A stretch of 64,000 nucleotides of DNA from Kribbella sindirgiensis (lineage in GTDB: Bacteria; Actinomycetota; Actinomycetes; Propionibacteriales; Kribbellaceae). Under the pieces are notes generated by a model, which ran no database searches, was not told the DNA's origin, and worked only from the letters and a program-made list of their open reading frames with translations. The stretch's first letter is position 1, and each line of letters starts with the position of its first letter. This document shows positions 50,974 through 58,536 of this stretch, one piece after another. A program made the position numbers and the translations under genes. The DNA is taken from NCBI RefSeq assembly GCF_004331435.1, contig NZ_SJKA01000017.1, positions 62,001 to 126,000 on the forward strand. The letters are read 5' to 3'.

Positions 50974-52182
50974 TCACCTGGTCGGCTGCACGGTGAGCGT
51001 CACGCCCGGCGTACCCGTCGGCTTGACGGTGGTCGGGGCGACGGTTGGTGTGGGGGATGTGGTGCGGGTGGCGGGGGCGGGTGGCGGGACGAAGGGGGCC
51101 TTCGTGGTCTCCTTGCAGTTGTCCGGGCTGGTGTCGCCGTTCTCGTCGGGGACGACCACGACCTGCGGGAACAGGTTGCTGGTGGTGTCCCGCGACGCCT
51201 GCCCGTAGCTGGTCGCGCAGTCCTGCAACTCCATGCTGATCGGGTTGCCGTCCTGGTCGTACAGCCGGACCGCGACCTGCTTGCCCTGGGCATCGAACGG
51301 GTAGATGTTCGACACCGTGGTGCCGTCCACCACCACGCCCTTGGTCGGCGGCTCGTAGCCCCGGGCGCTGCCGCGGTAGTCGTTGTAGTTGTTCAGGAAC
51401 CCGAACGAGGCACCGACGTACGCCGCGGCCAGGAACGACGGGATCGCGACCGCCGCGACGACGTTGAGCGGTACGACGTACCACAGCCACCGCCGGTCCT
51501 GCTGGGTTCGGCGGCCGATCCAGATCGACACCGCCGCGCCGGCGACGGCGCCGACCACGGTCACCGAGGCCGCGCCGAACAGCGCGAAGAACCCGCCCGC
51601 GCCGATCATGCCCCGCGCGACCCACCAGACCGGCTGGCCGATCGTCACCAGTTCGTGCCGGACGTTCGGCGGGATCTGGTCGATCCAGCCGCGGACTGCC
51701 GTCGCCCACTGGGCGCCCCGCGGCGTGTCCAGGACGATCCGCGGGTCGTTGCCGTGCAACGCCCGGACGCCGAGGAACGCAGCGACGAACAGCACGCCGA
51801 GCCCGAGCAGCCCGAAGAACGCCGTCTCGTCGTGCGACCACGCGAAGATGCTGACAGCAACGAAGAACGGTCCGACCGTGCCCGCGATCAGGCCCCAGCG
51901 CAGCGCCTTCCAGCCGGACGCGAGGTAGTCCTGGCTGACCGGCTCGCTGCGTGCCGGATAGCCGGCCGCGGCCCGCAGTTCGTCGGCGTACTGCCTCGGC
52001 GTCCCCAGGCGCACCTGCAGGTCGCTCAAGGTCGGCTCGTCGTCGAACTCACCCGCTACTTCGGTCAGGTGGTCGGTGACGTCCTGGAGCACGTCCTCCA
52101 GTTCACCAGGCGGCAGGTCGCTGAGCTCGGCGCGCACCTGCGTCAGGTAGATCGCGACCGCTCCGGTCAGGGTGCTGTTCAC
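50974..52182 (-). CDS. HAAS-domain membrane protein
   Basis: A 402-residue membrane protein. The N-terminal HAAS signalling domain (about 8-75, YLTQVRAELSDLPPGELEDVLQ) is followed by several membrane segments (for example WGLIAGTVGPFFVAVSIFAW and GLLGLGVLFVAAFLGVRAL, between 95 and 260), and a C-terminal extracytoplasmic part with a Thr/Pro-rich tail (TRTTSPTPTVAPTTVKPTG). Such proteins are co-encoded with PadR regulators and probably relay an envelope signal. Its start overlaps the PadR gene stop (ATGA), the usual arrangement of this pair. Confidence 0.88.
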   Translation of the reverse strand: MNSTLTGAVAIYLTQVRAELSDLPPGELEDVLQDVTDHLTEVAGEFDDEPTLSDLQVRLGTPRQYADELRAAAGYPARSEPVSQDYLASGWKALRWGLIAGTVGPFFVAVSIFAWSHDETAFFGLLGLGVLFVAAFLGVRALHGNDPRIVLDTPRGAQWATAVRGWIDQIPPNVRHELVTIGQPVWWVARGMIGAGGFFALFGAASVTVVGAVAGAAVSIWIGRRTQQDRRWLWYVVPLNVVAAVAIPSFLAAAYVGASFGFLNNYNDYRGSARGYEPPTKGVVVDGTTVSNIYPFDAQGKQVAVRLYDQDGNPISMELQDCATSYGQASRDTTSNLFPQVVVVPDENGDTSPDNCKETTKAPFVPPPAPATRTTSPTPTVAPTTVKPTGTPGVTLTVQPTR

Positions 52183-52505
52183 GCGGCCTCCTCCTCCAGC
52201 AGCACCGACATCGTGTCGGCGAAGTGATTCCAGGTCTTGGTCGATCGGGCCAGCAGTTCATGGCCGGTCTTGTTCAGCCCGTAGTACTTGCGGTGCGGGC
52301 CTTCCTCGCTCGGCTGCACGTACGACGTCAGCGCGCCGGCCTGGAACAGCCGGCGGAGCGTCCCGTACACGGAGGCGTCCGCGACGTCCTCGAGTCCCGC
52401 GGCGCGCAGCCGGCGGAGTACGTCGTACCCGTAGCCGTCGGCGTCCCGCAGCACGGCCAGCACCGCGAGATCCAGCACGCCCTTGAGTAGCTGGCTCGTA
52501 TCCAT
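52179..52505 (-). CDS. PadR-family transcriptional regulator
   Basis: A 108-residue PadR regulator: a winged helix (DTSQLLKGVLDLAVLAVLRD..., SVYGTLRRLFQAGALTSYVQ, HRKYYGLNKTGHELL). ATG 52505 is preceded by GGAGGAGG. It is co-translated with the HAAS-domain membrane protein. A perfect 18-bp palindrome lies 41 bases upstream of its start, consistent with autoregulation. Confidence 0.93.
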   Translation of the reverse strand: MDTSQLLKGVLDLAVLAVLRDADGYGYDVLRRLRAAGLEDVADASVYGTLRRLFQAGALTSYVQPSEEGPHRKYYGLNKTGHELLARSTKTWNHFADTMSVLLEEEAA

Positions 52506-52546
52506 CGCGACCTCCTCCAGTGTTCTGCCGAGGAGACTACTACACA

Positions 52547-52564
52547 TTGCGGAGTACTCCGCAA
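52547..52564. promoter_or_regulatory. Perfect 18-bp palindrome, PadR operator candidate
   Basis: TTGCGGAGTACTCCGCAA is a perfect palindrome. A further half-site (TTCCGCAA) lies at about 52579-52586. On the minus strand the palindrome lies between TTTGCG (-35-like) and TAGTAG (-10-like) sequences ahead of the PadR gene, so binding would repress the padR-HAAS operon. Confidence 0.7.
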
Positions 52565-52630
52565 ACCAGTCCGAGCGTTCCGCAATTTCGATCAAGTGCG
52601 CGGCGGGTGAGTGGGGGCACAGTGGTGGGC

Positions 52631-53070
52631 ATGGCGGATGTGTTCGAGGAATTCGTGGCGGTGGTCGCGGCCGGTCTGCGCGGTCCCGACGGCCCGGTGG
52701 ACGGTGCCGGGCTGGCGGGGCGGGTGCATCTGTCGCGGTTCCACTTCGACCGGGTGATCGGTGCGGTGGCCGGCGAGTCACCGTTCGCGTTCCGGCGGCG
52801 GGTGCTACGCATGCTGCTGGAGCGGGCGGCGTACCGGTTGCTGGCTGAGCCGGTCCCCTGCATCTAAATGTCACTGCACTCGAGGTCGCGGTCGAGGCCG
52901 GGTACGGGTCGCACGAGGCGTTCACGCGGGCGTTCGCCAGGGCTTATGGGATGTCGCCGCGCGCGTGGCGGCGAGAAGCGTCGCGGGTGTTCTTCCTCGC
53001 GGCGCCGAGTGGAGTGCATTTCCAGCCGCCGGCCGGACTCCGGCCGCCGGCACGTCGAAAGGTGAGAGGC
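52631..53070 (+). pseudogene. AraC-family regulator broken by an 11-base insertion
   Basis: ATG 52631 starts an AraC-type DNA-binding domain (GLAGRVHLSRFHFDRVIGAVA, first helix-turn-helix) that stops at TAA 52865. Homology resumes in another frame from 52870 (VTALEVAVEAGYGSHEAFTR, FARAYGMSPRAWRRE, second helix-turn-helix). The 11 bases 52859-52869 (TGCATCTAAAT) look inserted: removing them gives a continuous EPVPVTALEVAVEAGYGS. The restored frame continues into the DinB-like domain that follows, so the ancestor was probably an AraC-DinB fusion. DNA binding by the present products is unlikely. Confidence 0.75.
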
Positions 53071-53583
53071 ATGGACGTACTTGTCAAGATGGTCGAGCAC
53101 CACGTGTGGCTGACCGGCGAGCTGATCGAACGCGGCGCCCGCCTGGACGCCGCCACCTTGGACCGGCCGATCGAACTGTCCGTCGAAGGGATCGACGACG
53201 ACATCTCGATCCGCTACCTCCTGGACCGCCTGGTCTGGCAGGAGGAGATGTGGCTGGCCTCCGTCGAGGACCGCCCCTTCCAGGTCCCCGAATGCGGCCG
53301 CCAGGTTGTCACCCCGATCCCCGAACTCCGCACCCGCCACGCCGACGCCGGAGCCCGCTTCGTGGCACTCGTCAACCAACTCAACGAAGACGGCCGCTTC
53401 GACGAGTCCTTCGTGGACACCACCTGCGAACCCCCGAGAGTCTTCACGTACGGCGGCATGGTCGCCCACGTCCTAACCTTCGCCGCCCACCGCAGATCCC
53501 TCCTACTAGGAGCCTTCCACACCGCCGGCATCAAAGACCTCTCCTCCGGCGACCCAATGCACTTCGTAGCCGAAGGCAACTAA
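53071..53583 (+). CDS. DinB-like domain protein (detached from an AraC fusion)
   Basis: A 170-residue DinB-like four-helix protein (VLVKMVEHHVWLTGELIERG..., RYLLDRLVWQEEMWLASVED, YGGMVAHVLTFAAHRRSLLL) with histidines at positions expected for metal binding (HH near 9-10; H near 132 and 139). ATG 53071 has an excellent AAAGGTGAGAGG site upstream, so it can be translated although the AraC part ahead of it is frameshifted. DinB-like proteins are often thiol-dependent or metal-dependent transferases; the role is unknown. Confidence 0.75.
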   Translation: MDVLVKMVEHHVWLTGELIERGARLDAATLDRPIELSVEGIDDDISIRYLLDRLVWQEEMWLASVEDRPFQVPECGRQVVTPIPELRTRHADAGARFVALVNQLNEDGRFDESFVDTTCEPPRVFTYGGMVAHVLTFAAHRRSLLLGAFHTAGIKDLSSGDPMHFVAEGN

Positions 53584-53585
53584 CC

Positions 53586-53671
53586 CGCCGAGTCGTGGAG
53601 TTTGGTTGTGATGGAGAACCGATCTTCACGACTCGAGATTGGGGGTTGGAGCCATTCGCCACGACTCGGCG
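53586..53671. repeat. Palindromic repeat copy 1, downstream side of DUF559 gene
   Basis: A 48-bp unit (53588-53635) has CGAGTCGTGGA at one end and TTCACGACTCG at the other. A third CGAGTCGTG core lies at 53660-53668, so that CGCCGAGTCGTGG (53586-53598) also pairs perfectly with its complement at 53659-53671. A second copy of the 48-bp unit lies at 54392-54439, on the other side of the DUF559 gene. It may act as a terminator, but the sequence conservation points to a repeated element. Confidence 0.7.
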
Positions 53672-53683
53672 AGGTGCAGTGGG

Positions 53684-54388
53684 TCAGGCGGCGAGCCGGG
53701 GGTGGTGGCGGGTGTGGAGGTCCTCGGCGATGCAGGCGACGACGGTGTGGGGGATGTTCAGGACGTCGTAGGCGGTAAAGACCCGCACCAACCAGCCTTC
53801 GCGTTCGAGGTTCTCGCGGCGGCGGATGTCCTGGCGCCATTGCCGGGCATCCACGAGATGGTGCCGCCCGTCGTACTCGATCGCCAGCTTGATCTGGGGA
53901 TAGCTGAGATCCGGTTTCGCCAGCCAGCCCCCCGGCGGCGCCAGGTCGAGGAATGTTCGCTCAGGTGGAGTCAGCGGGAGTCCGTCTCGCACCGCCCGGT
54001 CGAGGTGCTGTACTTCGTGGACGCGCAGACCGTTCACCCGCGGAAGGTTCCGATGCGGATCGCGCTGGACCGTCACATGTACGACGTCGTCGGGGTGGTC
54101 GTTCGCGGTCCACAGACTCAGTGCGGTCTGGTGACTCGCCACCGCCTCGGGTGTCAGTAGCAGCGCGGCCTCGGCCTGCAACCGGGGCGTGACGGGGACC
54201 TTCCCGTCGACGTACACAGAACCCAGCACCCGCCGGTACTGCGTGCCGCGCAGCACGCCCCGCGAGATCCCGGACGCCTGGGCATCCGCCACCGTGAACA
54301 ACACCGCATCATTGTCCCGATTTCCCCGACCCCACGACGGCCGTTGTCCACAGCCTCGCCCAGTCGTGGCGATTGGTTCCCGACCCAT
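53684..54388 (-). CDS. DUF559/AbiEi-like protein with an internal deletion
   Basis: A 234-residue member of the actinobacterial family combining an AbiEi-like N-terminal winged helix (about 28-60, FTVADAQASGISRGVLRG, with GSVYVDG) and a C-terminal DUF559 nuclease-like (Vsr/PD-D/ExK) domain (KPDLSYPQIKLAIEYDGRHH, about 155-174; RRRENLEREGWLVRVF). Between RTFLDLA and GGWLAKPDLSYP such proteins usually carry 70-90 more residues, which are absent. The start (54388) overlaps repeat copy 2 and may be further downstream. The core nuclease acidic residues remain, so activity is not excluded. Confidence 0.75.
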   Translation of the reverse strand: MGREPIATTGRGCGQRPSWGRGNRDNDAVLFTVADAQASGISRGVLRGTQYRRVLGSVYVDGKVPVTPRLQAEAALLLTPEAVASHQTALSLWTANDHPDDVVHVTVQRDPHRNLPRVNGLRVHEVQHLDRAVRDGLPLTPPERTFLDLAPPGGWLAKPDLSYPQIKLAIEYDGRHHLVDARQWRQDIRRRENLEREGWLVRVFTAYDVLNIPHTVVACIAEDLHTRHHPRLAA

Positions 54389-54391
54389 TCA

Positions 54392-54439
54392 TCGAGTCGT
54401 GGATTGCGGCTGGTTTTCACAGCCGATATTCACGACTCG
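54392..54439. repeat. Palindromic repeat copy 2, upstream side of DUF559 gene
   Basis: A second copy of the 48-bp unit, with CGAGTCGTGGA (54393-54403) and TTCACGACTCG (54429-54439) at its ends and an inner GGCTG/CAGCC hairpin. It has the same length as the unit at 53588-53635 and shares its ends and the CCGAT block. A related CCAGTCGTGG lies at 54360-54369. It is placed between the DUF559 gene and the end of the X-Pro peptidase gene. Confidence 0.7.
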
Positions 54440-54450
54440 GCGGGGCGGGG

Positions 54451-56382
54451 TCAGTTCTTCGGGTCGTGGAGGTTGGGGCGTTGGGTGGGGGTTTTGATTT
54501 GGACGTTGATGGCGGGGATTTGGGTTGGGGCGGCCAGTTTGCCGGAGGAGATGGGGATGTTGAGTTTGCTGCCGGCCAGGTCGATGTCGATGGTGGCGCC
54601 GGTGGTGTTGGGGCTGGTCCATTCGGTGTCGGACAGGGTGATGGCCAGTCCGACGATGCGGCCCTTGGGGATGATCTGGTCCTGGGCGCGGAGGGGGACG
54701 TTGACGGTGGTCCACTGGCCGGGCTTGAGCGGGGCCGGCTTCGACAGGGACTTGCTGTGGGCGGCGTCGATCCAGCCGCGGCTGACGATGCCGTGATCGC
54801 TCTGGGTGGTGACCTTGTCGACGGTGTAGTAGCAGCTGTCGTCGTAGTCGGTGCTCGAGCCTTCACAGGTGCTGTCGTCGGTACGGCGGACGCCGGAGTA
54901 CCGGGCCGCGTCGCCGTACTCGATGAGGCGCGCGGTCACCGGTGTCGTCGGCGAGTCGGACTTCAGCCGGAGCGTGACCGACGGCGTACCGCTGATCCGC
55001 AACGGTGCGGTCAGCGGTGCGGACAGGAACATCTGCCGTCCCGCGATCACCTCCGACGGGTCCGCGACGATGTCGTCCTCGGTCAGCTCGGGATCGTCCG
55101 TGACCATCAGCGAACCCTTGCCCGCGGCACCTAGTTTGCCGACCGACAGCGGTACCGACACCGGACGGTTCACAGCCGGCCAGGTCTTGTAGTCGCGCCA
55201 CACGTCGGGAGTCGTCTCGACCGAGACCATCGGTTCCTTCATCACGCCGTTCTGCAGGCCCTGCAGCCAGTAGTCGAACCACTTGTGCAGTTCGTCCACC
55301 CACTCGTCGCGCCGGAACTCGAACGGGTCCACGTGGTCCTCGAGACCCAGCCACAGCTTGCGCGGCACGTTGTTCCGCGACAGCGCCGACCACCACTGGG
55401 AGAAGTGGTTGGTCTGCACGTTGTAGTCGCTGAGGCCGTGCGTCATGAAGACCGAGGCCTTCACCTTCGACACGTTCTTCGTGTAGTCGCGCTCGGCCCA
55501 GAACGACGTGTAGTTGCCGGTGTCGTCATCGTCGTTGTCGCCGAGTTCGCCGCGGACCTCGTCGCAAGCGGCGCTGTCGTGACCGACGTACCCGCCCAGC
55601 CAGGGCATGTAGTCGTCCGAGTACGGTACGCCGCCGGACCGGGTGTAGTCGTACCACGACGAGATCGCCGAGATCGGCACGATCGTCTTCAGGCCCTTCA
55701 CCCCGGTCGCCGCGACGCCGTTCGCGAGCGTTCCGTCGTACGACTTGCCGATCATGCCGACCGCGCCGGTCGTCCAGGACGCCTTCACGGGTTGACCGTC
55801 GGCGGTGTGCGCGGTGTTGCGCCCGTTCAGCCAGTCGATCACGTCGACGACCGACTGGATCTCGTCGCGGCCGCCGACGTCACCGCAGCCGGTGGAGCGG
55901 CCGGTGCCGACGATGTCCACGCCGACCATCGCGTAGCCGCGGGGGACGAAGTAGTTGTCGTAGAACAACGGCATCTTGCGGATCACGCCGTCGCCGTCGT
56001 ACGTCTTCTTCTCGCTCTCGTTGCCGCGACCGCAGCAGGAGTAGTACGGCGAGGCGTCCATGATGACCGGGATCTTCGTACCGGTGAGGACGGTCTCGCT
56101 CGGCCGGACGATGTCGACCGCGATCACGTCGTCCTGGCCGTCGGAGTCGGTGTCCATCGTGGTGTCGACGTACACCGACTCACGGATCGCGTTCGCGTAG
56201 TCGTAGACCGGCTGCGTGCTCTTGGTGCGCGTGTCGACGTGCTGCGGCACACTGGGAGCAGCCGGGGCCGGCGTCCAGGGTCCGTCCGGGATCGGCGAGG
56301 CCATGGCCGGACCGGTGAGGGTCGTCAGGCTGAGCACGACGGACGAGACCAGGATCGTCACCCTGGCGTGGACGGTCCTCAT
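54451..56382 (-). CDS. Secreted X-Pro dipeptidyl-peptidase/CocE-type hydrolase
   Basis: A 643-residue secreted alpha/beta hydrolase of the S15/CocE family. A Sec signal (VTILVSSVVLSLTTLTGPAMA, abridged) precedes the catalytic domain: MDASPYYSCCGRGNESEKKT, YAMVGVDIVGTGRSTGCG and the nucleophile motif GMIGKSYDG with Ser near 220. A later FMTHGLSDYNVQ and an LEDHVDPF carry the Asp/His. The C-terminal jelly-roll (about 400-640) is the family's X-Pro dipeptidyl-peptidase domain. It should cleave Xaa-Pro dipeptides or esters outside the cell. It is divergent from the LacI gene. Confidence 0.93.
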   Translation of the reverse strand: MRTVHARVTILVSSVVLSLTTLTGPAMASPIPDGPWTPAPAAPSVPQHVDTRTKSTQPVYDYANAIRESVYVDTTMDTDSDGQDDVIAVDIVRPSETVLTGTKIPVIMDASPYYSCCGRGNESEKKTYDGDGVIRKMPLFYDNYFVPRGYAMVGVDIVGTGRSTGCGDVGGRDEIQSVVDVIDWLNGRNTAHTADGQPVKASWTTGAVGMIGKSYDGTLANGVAATGVKGLKTIVPISAISSWYDYTRSGGVPYSDDYMPWLGGYVGHDSAACDEVRGELGDNDDDDTGNYTSFWAERDYTKNVSKVKASVFMTHGLSDYNVQTNHFSQWWSALSRNNVPRKLWLGLEDHVDPFEFRRDEWVDELHKWFDYWLQGLQNGVMKEPMVSVETTPDVWRDYKTWPAVNRPVSVPLSVGKLGAAGKGSLMVTDDPELTEDDIVADPSEVIAGRQMFLSAPLTAPLRISGTPSVTLRLKSDSPTTPVTARLIEYGDAARYSGVRRTDDSTCEGSSTDYDDSCYYTVDKVTTQSDHGIVSRGWIDAAHSKSLSKPAPLKPGQWTTVNVPLRAQDQIIPKGRIVGLAITLSDTEWTSPNTTGATIDIDLAGSKLNIPISSGKLAAPTQIPAINVQIKTPTQRPNLHDPKN

Positions 56383-56526
56383 GGCTGGGAAGGCTAGTCA
56401 CTCCCGCGCCGCAAAGCCAGGTTCTGACCGGATTGGCAGCGACCTGCCCGATACTCAGCGTGAGAACGGGGGATTCGGTAGGGTGACCGCCACCGCCCCC
56501 GGGGGGACGCACGAAAGGGTAGGCCA

Positions 56527-57540
56527 GTGAATCTGCGAGCACCGGTGACATTGCTGGACGTGGCACAGCGCGCGGGCGTGTCGGTCGCGACCGCCTCCCG
56601 TGTGCTGAACGGCGGGGACCGCGTGCCCCGTCCGGAGTTGCAGGAACGGGTCAAGGCCGCCGCCGACGAGCTCGGCTACACGCCGAACGCGCAGGCGCAG
56701 GCGCTGGCCAAGTCGTCGACGAACGTGGTCGGCATCCTGGTCCACGACATCGAGGACCCGTACTTCGCCGCGATCGCGAACGGCGTGATGCGGGCCGCGG
56801 ACGAGCGCAACCTGCTGGTGATGATGGCCAGCACGTTCCGTGACTCCGACCGCGAGATCGCCTACCTGTCGTCGTTGCGCGCGCAACGAGCCCGGGCCGC
56901 GGTGATGATCGGCAGCCGGCGGACCGACAGCGAGAGCCTGGCGCGGACGGCGACCGAGGTGGAGACCTTCCTCAACTCCGGCGCGGGTCTCGCGCTGGTC
57001 AGTCAGTCCGGGATGCCGGCGCACACCGTTGAACCGGACAACCGTTCGGGGTCGGCGGATCTGGCCCGCGAGCTGGTCGGTCTCGGCTGGCGCAAGTTCG
57101 CCGTACTCGGTGGGCCGGAAACCCTTGCGACGGCACGCGATCGGCGCGACGGGTTCGTCGCCGGACTGGCCGAGGCGGGGCTGCAACCGGTAGCGGTCGT
57201 GGCCGGTGATTTCACACGCGACGGTGGGTACGCCGCCGCGGAGCAGCTGCTCGATCGCCAGGCCGATGTGGACTGCGTGTTCGCGGTGAACGACGTGATG
57301 GCGGTCGGCGCGATGTCGGCGTTGCGGGCACGCGGTGTCGACGTACCGGGCCGGCTCGGTGTCGCCGGGTTCGACGACATCGCGACGCTGCGCGACGTGT
57401 GGCCGGGACTGACGACCGTACGGCTGCCGCTGGAGCAGATGGGCCGCCGGGCGCTGGAGCTCGCGATCGAGGGCGGCGACGCGACGACCGAGACGTTCAA
57501 GGCTGAAGTAGTGCTGCGGGAGAGCACCGCCCGCGGCTGA
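56527..57540 (+). CDS. LacI-family transcriptional regulator
   Basis: A 337-residue LacI/GalR repressor with an N-terminal helix-turn-helix and hinge (TLLDVAQRAGVSVATASRVL, NAQAQALAKSSTNVVGILV; about 8-70) and a periplasmic-binding-protein-like sensor domain (about 65-335, ending GVAGFDDIATLRDVWPGL). The start is GTG 56527. It is next to menB and divergent from the X-Pro peptidase gene, neither an obvious target. LacI-type operators do occur at 30723 and 30790 in this window. Effector unknown. Confidence 0.93.
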   Translation: MNLRAPVTLLDVAQRAGVSVATASRVLNGGDRVPRPELQERVKAAADELGYTPNAQAQALAKSSTNVVGILVHDIEDPYFAAIANGVMRAADERNLLVMMASTFRDSDREIAYLSSLRAQRARAAVMIGSRRTDSESLARTATEVETFLNSGAGLALVSQSGMPAHTVEPDNRSGSADLARELVGLGWRKFAVLGGPETLATARDRRDGFVAGLAEAGLQPVAVVAGDFTRDGGYAAAEQLLDRQADVDCVFAVNDVMAVGAMSALRARGVDVPGRLGVAGFDDIATLRDVWPGLTTVRLPLEQMGRRALELAIEGGDATTETFKAEVVLRESTARG

Positions 57541-57542
57541 AA

Positions 57543-57554
57543 TATGCTCGACGG
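57543..57554 (+). promoter_or_regulatory. Leaderless promoter -10 element of menB
   Basis: TATGCT (57543-57548) fits the actinobacterial -10 consensus TANNNT and is followed by exactly six bases before the GTG start codon at 57555. This spacing is the usual sign of a leaderless transcript, and no ribosome site is present. The element begins three bases after the LacI stop codon. Confidence 0.6.
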
Positions 57555-58457
57555 GTGACCGTCTCCGAGATCTTCGACCCGTCGGCCTGGAAGCAAGTGG
57601 ACGGCTTCGAGCTGACCGACATCACGTACCACCGCGCGGTCGACGCCGGTGTGGTGCGGATCGCGTTCAACCGGCCCGAGGTGCGCAACGCGTTCCGGCC
57701 GCAGACCGTCGACGAGCTGTACCGCGTGCTCGACCACGCCCGGATGTCCACGGACGTCGGCTGCGTCCTGCTGACCGGCAACGGTCCGTCGCCGAAGGAC
57801 GGCGGCTGGGCGTTCTGCTCCGGCGGCGACCAGCGGATCCGCGGCAAGGACGGGTACAAGTACGCCGAGGGTACGACGGCCGACTCGATCGACCCGGCGC
57901 GTGCGGGCCGGCTGCACATTCTCGAAGTCCAGCGGCTGATCCGCTTCATGTCGAAGGTCGTGATCTGTGTCGTCCCCGGCTGGGCCGCGGGTGGCGGGCA
58001 CAGTCTGCATGTGGTGGCAGACCTCACGCTGGCGTCCGCGGAGCACGCGCGGTTCAAGCAGACGGACGCGGACGTGGCGTCGTTCGACGGCGGGTTCGGG
58101 TCGGCGTACCTGGCCCGGCAGGTCGGGCAGAAGTTCGCCCGCGAGATCTTCTTCCTCGGTGACGAGTACTCCGCCGAGGACGCGTACCGGATGGGCATGG
58201 TCAACAAGGTCGTTCCGCACGCCGAGCTCGAGGCCGTGGCGCTGGAGTGGGGCCGGAAGATCTGCGCGAAGTCGCCGACCGCGCAGCGGATGCTGAAGTA
58301 CGCGTTCAACCTGATCGACGACGGTCTCGTCGGGCAGCAGCTGTTCGCCGGCGAGGCGACGCGGCTCGCCTACGGCACCGACGAGGCCGCCGAGGGGCGC
58401 GACGCGTTCCTGGAGAAGCGGTCGCCGGACTGGTCGCCGTACCCGTACGCGTTCTAA
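57555..58457 (+). CDS. menB: 1,4-dihydroxy-2-naphthoyl-CoA synthase
   Basis: A 300-residue crotonase of menaquinone biosynthesis, cyclising o-succinylbenzoyl-CoA. MenB-specific stretches are NRPEVRNAFRPQTVDEL (about 37-53), WAFCSGGDQRIRGKDGYKY (about 91-109), GWAAGGGHSLHVVADLTLAS (about 140) and the C-terminal GTDEAAEGRDAFLEKRSPDW. It is intact and standard in length. No other men gene is in the window, which is common in actinobacteria. Confidence 0.97.
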   Translation: MTVSEIFDPSAWKQVDGFELTDITYHRAVDAGVVRIAFNRPEVRNAFRPQTVDELYRVLDHARMSTDVGCVLLTGNGPSPKDGGWAFCSGGDQRIRGKDGYKYAEGTTADSIDPARAGRLHILEVQRLIRFMSKVVICVVPGWAAGGGHSLHVVADLTLASAEHARFKQTDADVASFDGGFGSAYLARQVGQKFAREIFFLGDEYSAEDAYRMGMVNKVVPHAELEAVALEWGRKICAKSPTAQRMLKYAFNLIDDGLVGQQLFAGEATRLAYGTDEAAEGRDAFLEKRSPDWSPYPYAF

Positions 58458-58536
58458 CACTATCTGGTGGTTAGTTAGCAGAAAAATATGCGCGAACTGA
58501 TGACAGTTCGCGGTAAACCGCTTACGGTCGGGCGCT

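Noticed and set aside
54345..54353. TTGTCCACA, a perfect actinobacterial DnaA box (with a weaker GTATCCACA near 26020)
   Set aside because: Single isolated copies without dnaA, dnaN or a cluster of boxes do not indicate an origin.
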